Assembly (NCBI GenBank): GCA_030674185.1
Contig: JAPXFY010004751.1
Coordinates: 1-16,974, forward strand
Direction of reading: 5' to 3'
Origin: Monoplex corrugatus
Lineage: Eukaryota > Mollusca > Gastropoda > Littorinimorpha > Ranellidae
Length of the DNA: 16,974 bases
Below, one piece after another: positions 8,520 to 16,847 of the stretch (position 1 is the stretch's first letter; every line of letters begins with the position of its first letter). Made by a program: the position numbers and the translations under genes. The notes beneath the pieces were generated by a model. That model was not told the DNA's origin. It saw only the letters and a program-made list of their open reading frames with translations, and ran no database searches.

Positions 8520-9770
8520 TCAAAACATGTTGTATGACAGCCACCACGGTTCATAGCTGTCAAAATAGGGGAACGGTCCTCGGGAGAATCTAGAGGCGTG
8601 TGGCCGTGAAGGTCGTGATCCTCCTGGTCTTCTAGGCGTCTCCCAAAATAGATCCCGAATGTGTCTTCCCAGGTTCCCCGCTATCACGCTGCTTCCTCTG
8701 GCGGTGGGGTGAATATTGTCCTGTAGAAACTGCTGGTTAGTTCGAAGGTTATCATGGGAGACAAATGAAAGATTTTTTATGTTAACAAGTTCAGCAGATA
8801 AAAAGGCGTTAAACAAATTCCGCCGAACTTCCATACGTGACTGTCGTACAGGGGCGACCTTGCTGATGACTATCTTTGTGTTTGGATATTTTTGTGTTAT
8901 ATGTTTGATGGAAGAAGCTAAATTTTGTGTTGTTGCTTTGAGATCTTTGCTATTCAGTTCGTGGACACCACAGTGTAAAACAATACAGTCTGCAGGACTG
9001 TCAAAGTTGGAAAGTGACTTGTCTAAAGATTTTTGTATGTCATGAATGTTATTCACAGTACTTGAGTCTCCTTCAAAACCATAAGATCGTCCCAGTCGTC
9101 TCGAGTGGACACCTTTCAACACTGAATCATGGATAGTCAGAACATAGGGAAGGTCGTGGTTTGTTTTACGTTGTTCTGAAATCTTTTTGGTGTGTGACGT
9201 TGCGTCCTTGAGCTGTGATGTGACGTCTTTAGCTTTTTTGATGTCATGGTGTTCTTTCCCGTCTTTGGTTTTCTTTTCAAGCTCTGTTTTCGCTCGAGTA
9301 TTGCTGCTAGTTTTTGTTGTGTTTGATCGTTGTGCCTGTTGGACGTCCTGCCTGCGTGTGTGCTTTTGTTTTAGAACGTCTGCGTACGTGGGAGTTGTTG
9401 TGGAATTATCTGTCTGTGTATGACTGTTCCTGGTCGGTTTGATGGTGGCGGTTGCTGTCGACCGGGCCTCGATCTGCGCAAGCACAGTCCTTTCTAAGGT
9501 ACTGACCTGGTTGCGCAGATCCAGTACGATGTTTTTTAGTTCAACGATCGTACTCACGAGTTCCGCAGAGCTTGGTATAGATGTGATGGATGTTGTCCCG
9601 CTCTGCGTGCCCGTGGAAACCGCGGTCGAAGCGCCATTTGAAGGGACAGTCTCTGCCTTTTTGATCCTGTCTCGCTTGTCGCTGGTCGACGGCCTCTCGT
9701 AGTCGGTCTTTTCCGCAGACGCAGCTTCTTGCCTCTGTTCAGCAAGGCGCCCCCGTCTTGTTCTGGTCAT
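8520..9770 (-). CDS. LINE ORF1 protein, coiled coil plus SGNH/esterase-like domain
   Basis: 416 residues from the first ATG after the 5'-UTR (C at -3, a weak context). Residues 1-60 are basic then Ser/Thr-rich. Residues 68-102 form a leucine-heptad coiled coil, a likely trimerisation segment. Residues 105-205 are polar and Lys/Arg/Thr-rich, probably disordered and RNA-binding. Residues 207-375 resemble an SGNH hydrolase: block I IHDSVLKG (Ser216, with His in place of Gly in GDS), block III LHCGVHELN (Gly268, with His near the usual Asn) and block V DNIHPTARG (Asp351, His354). The C-terminus is Arg/Pro/Gly-rich with a WW pair. No CCHC knuckle or PHD finger is visible. Esterase-type ORF1 proteins are known from CR1/L2 elements and act as RNA chaperones. 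Whether this one hydrolyses anything is open. The frame is fully intact. Confidence 0.85.
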   Translation of the reverse strand: MTRTRRGRLAEQRQEAASAEKTDYERPSTSDKRDRIKKAETVPSNGASTAVSTGTQSGTTSITSIPSSAELVSTIVELKNIVLDLRNQVSTLERTVLAQIEARSTATATIKPTRNSHTQTDNSTTTPTYADVLKQKHTRRQDVQQAQRSNTTKTSSNTRAKTELEKKTKDGKEHHDIKKAKDVTSQLKDATSHTKKISEQRKTNHDLPYVLTIHDSVLKGVHSRRLGRSYGFEGDSSTVNNIHDIQKSLDKSLSNFDSPADCIVLHCGVHELNSKDLKATTQNLASSIKHITQKYPNTKIVISKVAPVRQSRMEVRRNLFNAFLSAELVNIKNLSFVSHDNLRTNQQFLQDNIHPTARGSSVIAGNLGRHIRDLFWETPRRPGGSRPSRPHASRFSRGPFPYFDSYEPWWLSYNMF

Positions 9771-9837
9771 TTGAGACTATTTCCTGTTATCTCTGACTGC
9801 CGAAATTTTTATCCGTCAGGAGTCTCCGCCATTTTGA

Positions 9838-9838
<1 letters not shown>
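9771..9838 (-). promoter_or_regulatory. LINE 5'-UTR/internal promoter with YY1-like start and mini-uORF
   Basis: The 68 nt leader begins TTCAAAATGGCGG. CAAAATGGCGG (9836-9826) matches the YY1 core AANATGGCG at element nt 3-13, the same position as the YY1 site that sets the start of mammalian L1 transcription. The same ATG opens a 7-codon uORF (9832-9809) with strong context (A at -3, G at +4). It lies only 6 nt from the RNA 5' end and is probably skipped. Promoter function is inferred. Confidence 0.6.

Positions 9839-9880
<42 letters not shown>
9839..9880. repeat. (TG)21 microsatellite abutting the LINE 5' end
   Basis: A perfect TG tract that starts at the base next to the LINE 5' end and is followed by CGGGCATATACC. 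It is the other half of the target tract interrupted by the LINE. Confidence 0.97.
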
Positions 9881-9882
<2 letters not shown>

Positions 9883-10067
9883 GGCATATACCTACGTGTC
9901 AGGTAGAAACAGAGAGAAAGAACGCAGGGGAGGGTATGAGGGTTGGCGAGGGGGCTGGAGAATACTCTGAAGTTTCAGAAACCAGATGAACCAGTTGCAG
10001 CCTGAGCTCCTCTCCACAGACTTACAAAGAAATATTTCAGTCCGAGGCACCTCTCTGACAGCGTATG

Positions 10068-10240
10068 TTAACCCTTTGACTCCCACACCCCATCTTCCAA
10101 CTATAAAAACTTAACCCTCTGATTCCCTGCAGGAAGCTGGTGAACAGGGTGAAGGAGTCAAAGAGTTGAAGTTTTTGCTTTGCTAACGTGGTGGACAATG
10201 CAGGATGCTGGAGGACAGGGTGCGGGGGTCAAAGGGTTAA
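10068..10240. mobile_element. piggyBac-type MITE with TTAA target duplication
   Basis: TTAA (10068-10071) and TTAA (10237-10240) flank a 165 bp body. Its ends are CCCTTTGAC-T-CCC-A-CACCC (10072-10090) and the inverse complement at 10218-10236, with 17 of 19 bases matching. TTAA target and ends starting CCC are known piggyBac features. The inside is also structured. AAAAACTTAACCCTCTGA (10106-10123) is inverted against the stretch ending at 10173. A direct repeat of the right half occurs (GCAGGAAGCTGGTGAACAGG at 10128 and a variant at 10199). No coding capacity, so it would need a transposase in trans. Copy B has a single TTAA at the homologous point (11235-11238), flanked by ATG and GTT as here. 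Confidence 0.85.
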
Positions 10241-10503
10241 GTTAGATCCTTAATTAAAGCCTAGCGCCTCAATGCTGATTCTGGTGAGACCGACAGTAAA
10301 TCTTGTGGCAGGCTGACAGAACAAAGAAGAGAGAGAACGCTGGAGCTGGCAGGCGTTGGCAGGCTTGCAGTCAGTGACGCAACTTTCCAAGTTGATGTAC
10401 ACGTGTCTTATGTCACAGTCGTTCTTTACTGACAGCGCACATGGCTGTGTGGGATTGAAGGAGGTGAGAATTTATGTGCGTGGATGGGGAAAGTGACAAA
10501 GAT

Positions 10504-10504
10504 G

Positions 10505-10597
<93 letters not shown>
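10504..10597. repeat. (GA)n microsatellite in copy B
   Basis: GA repeats with two short interruptions (about 10527 and 10560). It sits where copy A has its GA/GACA tract (3463-3598), so the repeat predates the duplication. Confidence 0.95.
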
Positions 10598-10599
<2 letters not shown>

Positions 10600-10737
10600 T
10601 TTAAGGAGCGACTTCAGTGTCACATTATCTCTATTATGAATCCGTAACTTCTATGGTACCCCAACACCGGATGTTTATGCGCTTACGCGCAAAAGCACTT
10701 GTGTAAACACCATGCATGCAAGCATACATCACGCGTA

Positions 10738-10762
10738 CAAACACACACACACACATATATAT

Positions 10763-10799
<37 letters not shown>

Positions 10800-10834
10800 T
10801 TATATATATATTGGTAGGAGGGAGAGGAGGACGG

Positions 10835-10889
<55 letters not shown>

Positions 10890-10933
10890 AACAAGACAGA
10901 GACAGACAGAGAGAGACAGAGACAGAGACTGAG
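10738..10933. repeat. CA, TA and GA/GACA simple repeats in copy B
   Basis: (CA)n with ATATATACATATAC (10739-10797), TATATATA (10801-10810), then (GA)n with GACAGA variants (10838-10930). Copy A has a much shorter counterpart, so these expanded in copy B. Confidence 0.93.
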
Positions 10934-11298
10934 AGCAATGATTTATGAAAGCCACCAGGGTCACAATGGTATTATCTCTACGTTTATAACTTTCATGGCG
11001 CCATGATCCTTGCAGAAAGTAGGGCAGCGGTGTGTGTGTGGGGTGGTGGGGGGTGGGGTGGTGGTGGTGGATGGGTCGTGGGAGACGGAAAGAAGACAGG
11101 AGTGGGTATGGGGATGTGGGGAGAAAGCTGGGTAATACCAAAGAGAATACGGCCTACCCTCTTTGGTAATACTTATGTTTCAGAAAACCACATGAACTGG
11201 CTGCAACCTAAGGCCCTCTCTGATTGCTTAAATGTTAAGTTGTTTAATTAAAGTCTTACGCTCCACCGTTGATTACTAGACAGACAGACATCTAATCT

Positions 11299-11665
11299 TG
11301 GACAGGCTGACAGATTTTGTGAGAAAAGAGAACACTAGCGCTGACAGATATTGCAGGCTTGCATTCAGGAGACATAACTTTAGAGTTAGCGTATACGTGT
11401 CTTCATCAATATCGTTCTAAACGCGCATATGGCTGAGAAATAGGATTAAAGAGGGACGGAGGGATGAGGGAATTTATGTGCGAGAGAGGAGAAAGACAGA
11501 GAGAATGAGAAGGTCAGAGTCCAGAGTGTGAGTGAGTGAGTGAGTGAAAGAAAGAGAGAGAGAGAGAGAGAGAGGGAGGGAGAGAGAGTGGGATGGTTAC
11601 AGTGCTTCCCATGGTAATACCAGGTGTGTGGGTGTTAGGTGGGAAAGACAGAGGCCATCTGCTTC
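11299..11665. repeat. Copy C of the ~1 kb tandem unit, truncated
   Basis: Anchors are CAGGCTGACAGA (11303), GAGAACACTAGCGCTGACAG (11327), GCAGGCTTGCATTCA (11354), CATATGGCTGAG (11427) and AATTTATGTGCG (11471), then a GA tract (11549-11588). After that it matches copy B only in pieces (GGTAATACCA, 11612) and ends near 11665. About two thirds of the unit is missing or unrecognisable. Confidence 0.75.
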
Positions 11666-12669
11666 AGTGTATTGAACAATTTTGGTTTCAGTTCTCATCT
11701 TTTTAATCAGTCTGTCTTCTTTTCAAGGTTCATTAGAAAGACTATCTCTTAACCGTAAACCTCTCTTACCATTTCTAGCAGCAAGCTTCACATTCAATTC
11801 ATACTTGCCAACTCTTACTATTACAAAAAAACCCCCAAAGGAACAGATATGTTTCATTCTGCCAGCAGATGAAAATATTAATAATATTAGAGGGTCAGGT
11901 AATGTCAAACTTCTGTGAGGAATCAGAATTGGATTTGAGGGTAATTCGACTGGGTCAACACAAGTCAAGAAAGTTATAAAGTTTCACACAGGGGCAGGTC
12001 TCAATGACATGAAATGACCTTACACGTGACATGTTAGAAAAGGCACTGATCCTTAGCTTGATAATTAACTTTGTGTCTGAGAACAAGAATAGACGATTAC
12101 GTAAAGACATTCCAGCATCTGCCAAGACGTCTGCCAAGACCGCATTACATCTAACGTAAAAATGTTAACAAATGACAAAAACACATTAACACTAATTTTC
12201 TGATAAGATCTTTCCGTGCAGGGGCATGTTAACCTGCGGAAATATCAACACTGTTTACAGATTTAGCGAACTGCATGCACTCGCAAACACAGATGTATGG
12301 CACGACTGCTGGGAAAGAAACATTGTCCTCTAACTTGTCACAGCTTGAACATTACCCCAAATAACATGTTAACATGGAATGTTTCACATGAAGCTACAAG
12401 TGTTTCTGGGTTGGATCTGGTCGTGTTGATCAAAATTAGTTCTTGAGCGTAACAAAATTAGTGCTTCTTTTTCAAAACATAATCTTTCAATGCGCTTTCT
12501 TCTTTCTTTGCATCAGGATTCAAGGCCTGGCTTATCCAAAATACAGATTTACAAGAAGTAGCTCATAACCCTGATGTTGGAGGGGACTGAGGTGATACTA
12601 GCAGAGACCTACAGTTTATAAGGACTGGAATTTATGAGTTATTCAAAGACTTTACGCAAAAGCAGGTTG
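11666..12669. other. Unique DNA, no gene recognised
   Basis: Short frames at 11682-11918 (+) and 11723-11968 (-) lack recognisable domains. A pyrimidine-rich stretch ending TTTTCAAG at about 11729 looks like a 3' splice site but leads into no recognisable exon. Two inverted repeats are visible: TTTCCGTGCAGG against CCTGCGGAAA (12211-12243, 2 nt bulge) and the perfect palindrome CATGTTAACATG (12365-12376). Confidence 0.5.
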
Positions 12670-12780
12670 ATCTGTGTCTTAGTGGGTCTGTGACTTAAAT
12701 TAACGAGTCTGTGGATTAGTGGGTTTGTGTCTTAACAGATTTGTCTTAGTGGGTCTGTGTCTTAGTGGGTTTGTGTCTTT

Positions 12781-13290
12781 ATGGATGTGTCTAAGTGGGT
12801 CTGTGTCTTAGTGGGTTTGTGTCTTTATGGACCTGTCTAAGTGGGTCTGTGTCTTAGTGGGTTTGTGTCTGTATGGATCTGTCTAAGTGGGTTTGTGTCT
12901 TTATGGATCTGTCTAAGTGGGTCTGTGTCTTAGTGGGTTTGTGTCTGTATGGATCTGTCTAAGTGGGTCTGTGTCTTAGTGGGTTTGTGTCTGTATGGAT
13001 CTGTCTAAGTGGGTCTGTGTCTTAGTGGGTTTGTGTCTTTATGGATCTAAGTGGGTCTGTGTCTTAGTGGGTTTGTGTCTTTATGGATCTGTCTAAGTGG
13101 GTCTGTGTCTTAGTGGGTTTGTGTCTTTATGGATCTGTCTAAGTGGGTCTGTGTCTTAGTGGGTTTGTGTCTTTATGGATCTGTCTAAGTTGGTCTGTTT
13201 TAGTGGGTTTGTGTCTTTATGGATCTGTCTAAGTGGGTCTGCGTCTTGGTGGGTTTGTGTCTGTATGGGTCTGTCTAAGTTGGTCTTATC
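12781..13290. repeat. 46 bp higher-order (trimer) block of the minisatellite
   Basis: Units start at 12781, 12827, 12873, 12903, 12949, 12995, 13041, 13083, 13129, 13175, 13219 and 13265. The regular length is 46 bp, made of 16 + 16 + 14 bp monomers. The 30 bp unit at 12873 lost one monomer, and the 42 bp unit at 13041 lost four bases. Identity between units is high, which points to recent amplification or conversion. Confidence 0.93.
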
Positions 13291-13431
13291 TCACAGTGCT
13301 GTGTCTTAGTGGGTCTGTATCTTAGTGGGTCTGTGCCTCACTGCGTTGTCTTAATTGGTCTGTGACTTAAATGGTCAGTCTTAATGATTTTGTGTCTTAC
13401 GTGTGTCTGCTCCTAATGCTTCTGTGTCTTG

Positions 13432-13737
13432 GTGGGTCTGTGTCCTAGTGGGCCTATGCCTTCGTGGGTCTGTGTCTTAGTAGATCTTTGTCCCTGTGGG
13501 TCTGTGTCTTATGGGTCTGTGTCCTAGTGGGCTATGCCTTAGTGGGTCTGTGTCCTAGTGGGCCTATGCCTTAGTGGGTCTGTGTCCTAGTAGGCCTATG
13601 TCTTTGTGGGTCTGTGTCCTAGTGGGCCTATGTCTTTGTGGGTCTGTGTCCTAGTGGGCCTATGCTTTAGTGGGTCTGTGTCCTATTGGGCCTATGTCTT
13701 AGTGGGTCTGTGTCCTGGTGGGCCTATGCCTTTCCGG
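13432..13737. repeat. 32 bp higher-order (dimer) block of the minisatellite
   Basis: Alternating monomers GTGGGTCTGTGTCCTA and GTGGGCCTATGCCTTA give a 32 bp period repeated about nine times, with a few irregular units near 13470-13520. It is a separately amplified variant beside the 46 bp block. Confidence 0.88.
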
Positions 13738-14203
13738 ATCTATGTCTAAGTGGGTGCCTTTCTGGATCTATGTCTAAGTGGGCCTGTGTCTTAGTGGGTC
13801 TGTGTCTTAGTGGGTCTTTATCTTACTGGGACTGTGTTTTGGTAGATCTGTTTCTCAGTGGGTCTGTCTTATTTGGGTCTGTCTTGGTAGGTCTCTGTCT
13901 TAGTGGGCTTATGTCCTACTGGGTCTGTGTCTCAGCAAGTCTATGGCTTAGTGAGTCTGTCTTAGTTAGTAGGTCTGTTTTAGTAGGTCTGTATCTTACT
14001 AAGTCTGTCATCTGTCTTACTCTTAGTAGGTTTGTGCCTCAGTGTGCTTGTGTCTTACTGGGTCTGTGTCTTAGTGGATCAGTGCCTTTGTGGGTGGTCT
14101 GTGGCTTTGGGATCTGTAGCTTTGTGGACTTGTGTTTAGGTGGAACTGTTGTACCTGGCTGATATGTGCCTTGGTGGGGTTGTGCCCTGGTGGGGTTGTG
14201 TCT

Positions 14204-14985
14204 CAGAGGTATTCTCTCCCGAATTCACCGCTTCAACTACATTAATTAAAACCAGCATACCTCTTAAGAAATGTTAATCTGGAATATCATACAAAAATTA
14301 ACAGATGAGCTGTCCATCATTCAAGAACTCATAATTCATTTGTGTGTTTGTACTCTCTCTCTCTCTCTCTCAAACACAGACACACATAGACCACACACAC
14401 ACACACATGCACACAGGGCCCTGCCTATGTTGTTCAATACTGTACACTTTTCCAAGTCAGAATTACGACAATGTGCACTGAATGGCGATTGCTGAGGCAC
14501 TGTTTTTGAGTGGGCAACTAAATTACTAATGAATGCCATAAAACAGACACATCTGGAATGAGAGAGACCTGTACGCACAGCTGGTATACATAATACGTAG
14601 TGCCAAAAAATACCTGGGTTGGGGTATTTTTTGTCTTCAATGTATGATTGTATACATGTGTTTACTGGGCACAGATCTGTCAAAAACTGCGGAAACAGTC
14701 ATGGTACTACCTGCCAGCAGACACAGAAGAAAGAAGCAGTAACGAAGCTGACTGATGGGAAAGAAGAAGGAGGGAAGAGAAAAAGGAAAGGGAATGACTC
14801 GCCTGTGATCTGGAAACGCTCCAAGTTTTACGCTCCATTTCCTAAAAGTCTTGTGCCAGCAGCCGCTCTCACACACAACAAACAAAAAACTGGCTTGTAC
14901 CACACACAAAAACTACATCCTCAGAATAATTAACTTAGCTGCCACCCACCCCACTCCGCGTGCAGGAGCGGAAGGAAATGAATGA
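14204..14985. other. Unique DNA with short CT and CA repeats, no gene recognised
   Basis: (CT)n at about 14353-14370 and CA-rich tracts at about 14373-14416. A + frame at 14619-14933 (Lys-rich in the middle) and its opposite-strand counterpart show no domain I recognise. An exon cannot be excluded but nothing supports one. Confidence 0.5.
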
Positions 14986-14989
14986 AACT

Positions 14990-15130
14990 AGTTGTTAGGA
15001 TAGTGCAGCTAATTGATGACTGGGAGGCTGTTGGTTCAAATCCCCCACAGTGCAAATGTTTATTAGATTTTCTGGCCCCATCTAATCCAGAGTAGAGGAT
15101 GTTAGTTAGGTGACCCAAAATATGCGTCTG
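14990..15130 (+). mobile_element. Probable tRNA-derived SINE relic (pol III A and B boxes)
   Basis: GGTTCAAATCC at 15033-15043 matches the pol III B box GGTTCRANYCC exactly. TAGTGCAGCTAA at 15001-15012 agrees with the A box at about six of nine informative positions, 32 bp upstream, a spacing normal for tRNA promoters. Arms do not fold as a functional tRNA: the T stem has only three of five pairs, so I call it a SINE head rather than a tRNA gene. The right boundary is a guess. Confidence 0.5.
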
Positions 15131-15862
15131 ATCCAATTATTAAGTCTCTAATGGAATGAATGACTAAACATCAGTAATGTGCATGGATATGATAAATTTG
15201 ATTACCATCTGTGCATAAACAAACGTTCTGTAAATTTACTGGTGATTTCTACTCAGCTGGATGCTTTTTTGGTTATTTTTGTGGTGTAACTTTGAACATT
15301 CAAACGAGATTTCATTTTTCAACTTTCTACAAAATGGATATGAGATACAGTTTGGTAATAACCCATTCATGAGTGCTCATTTGAGAAACTGTTGCTGAAC
15401 ACTTTGTTCATATAAACTCACACACACACATATCCTCTCTCTCTCTGCTGAATAAATCTATTACTTTAAAAACAATAACAACATAATCAACAATTGATAC
15501 CAATCCTGCTATTAGTACTACTAACTAAATAAATGAGAAATTTGCATCTCAAACAGGAACTCCTCATATCTTGGCAAGGTGCATGCCACCTTCCACTAGC
15601 TTCAACAAGTCTCAGACACTTGACTTGAACTAGATCTGCAGACCAGTAGTTTACGGCATGCACATCTCCATGTTAAACTGGTACAATCTCTTTGATCCGC
15701 TGCTTCACTGCTTGACACATCTAACATGCGTGGAAGAAAAACAAACATGCTAAATACCCAGGTAGTCATAACAACTGATGTAACAAAGCGTGTCATCTGT
15801 AGTGTACATGCTCTGGTGTTTGACAATGAAATCTTTGTGCCAGGGTTGCTTTCCAACATCTA
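15131..15862. other. Unique AT-rich DNA, no gene recognised
   Basis: Small CA (about 15418-15430) and CT (15435-15447) tracts only. A minus-strand frame at 15602-15859 shows no recognisable domain or convincing splice context. Confidence 0.5.
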
Positions 15863-15995
15863 CTGTTGAGAAAGGGAGGGAGGACAGAGAGAAAGAGAGA
15901 AGGTGAAAGGAAGGAAGGATGGGAGGGACAAAGGAAGGGAGAGGGAGAGAGAGAGAGGAGAGAAGAGAGAGAGGGAGAGAGGAGAGAAGAGAGAG

Positions 15996-16055
<60 letters not shown>
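15863..16055. repeat. Purine-rich tract grading into (GA)n
   Basis: Imperfect GGGA/GAAGGA/GGAGA repeats (15863-15998) sharpen into perfect (GA)n (about 16000-16054). The Arg-Glu and Ser-Leu frames over it are artefacts. Confidence 0.93.

Positions 16056-16847
<792 letters not shown>

Larger units (their letters stand above)
4013..9838 (-). mobile_element. Full-length RNase H-bearing non-LTR retrotransposon (I superfamily, Nimb/I-like) inserted in a (GT)n tract
   Basis: A 5,826 bp element on the minus strand. In element order it has a 68 nt 5'-UTR, ORF1 (9770-8520), a 383 nt spacer, ORF2 (8136-4308, broken once), a 295 nt 3'-UTR and a (GAAC)3 tail. Both ends meet the same kind of sequence, (TG)21 at 9839-9880 and (GT)n at 3907-4012. 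The flanks align with one continuous paralogous unit (10305-11298), which fixes the ends. A target-site duplication cannot be told apart from the microsatellite itself. The domain order APE endonuclease, RT, RNase H, CCHC points to the I superfamily. There is no long poly(A) tail, as in several clades that end in short tandem repeats. Clade-level naming is tentative because no phylogeny could be run. Confidence 0.9.
9839..10304. repeat. Copy A (right part) of the ~1 kb tandem unit
   Basis: Continues copy A after the LINE and aligns with 11031-11298. Anchors are a purine/G-rich block with GGGTATG (9933), GTTTCAGAAACCA (9972), TGAACCAGTTGCAGCCT against the copy B equivalent at 11192, CTCTCTGA (10051), and TTAATTAAAG followed by GCGCCTC or CGCTCC (10251). 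It contains the TTAA-flanked MITE, which copy B lacks. Confidence 0.85.
10305..11298. repeat. Copy B of the ~1 kb tandem unit (lacks LINE and MITE)
   Basis: The interval from GGCTGACAGA at 10311 to the same motif at 11305 is 994 bp. Copy A measures 7,080 bp over the same anchors and about 1,085 bp once the LINE and MITE are removed. Copy B has only a short TG run (11031-11040) where the LINE sits in copy A, and one TTAA where the MITE sits. It has its own additions: CA/TA and GA tracts, a G-rich block (11039-11086) and a short foldback (11136-11168). Confidence 0.85.
12670..14203. repeat. 1.5 kb GT-rich minisatellite of a 14-16 bp monomer
   Basis: The whole stretch is built on the monomer GTGGGTCTGTGTCTTA and variants (GTGGGTTTGTGTCTTT, ATGGATCTGTCTAA, GTGGGCCTATGCCTTA). 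The + strand is poor in A and C throughout. Both edges are degenerate, and two internal blocks are homogenised into higher-order units. The 158-residue open frame at 13686-14162 is a by-product: 16 bp units repeat every 48 bp in any frame, so a stop-free frame is easily kept. Confidence 0.95.

Noticed and set aside
9187..9702. Val/Ser-rich + strand open frames
   Set aside because: They are opposite-strand shadows of the intact ORF1, whose coiled coil and SGNH-like motifs read on the minus strand.
12781..13290. CRISPR-like array
   Set aside because: The regular 46 bp period is direct repetition of related monomers without unique spacers, in an animal genome.
13686..14162. 158-residue open frame rich in Cys, Leu, Ser and Gly with repeats
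   Set aside because: It lies wholly in the minisatellite. The 16 bp period gives a 48 bp repeat in any frame, so the frame stays open without selection.
14619..14933. 104-residue + frame with a Lys-rich middle, possible host exon
   Set aside because: No domain, no convincing splice signals, and an equally long frame on the other strand. Nothing supports coding.
15001..15046. Functional tRNA gene
   Set aside because: Only the B box is perfect. The T stem has mismatches and no acceptor stem or anticodon arm can be built.
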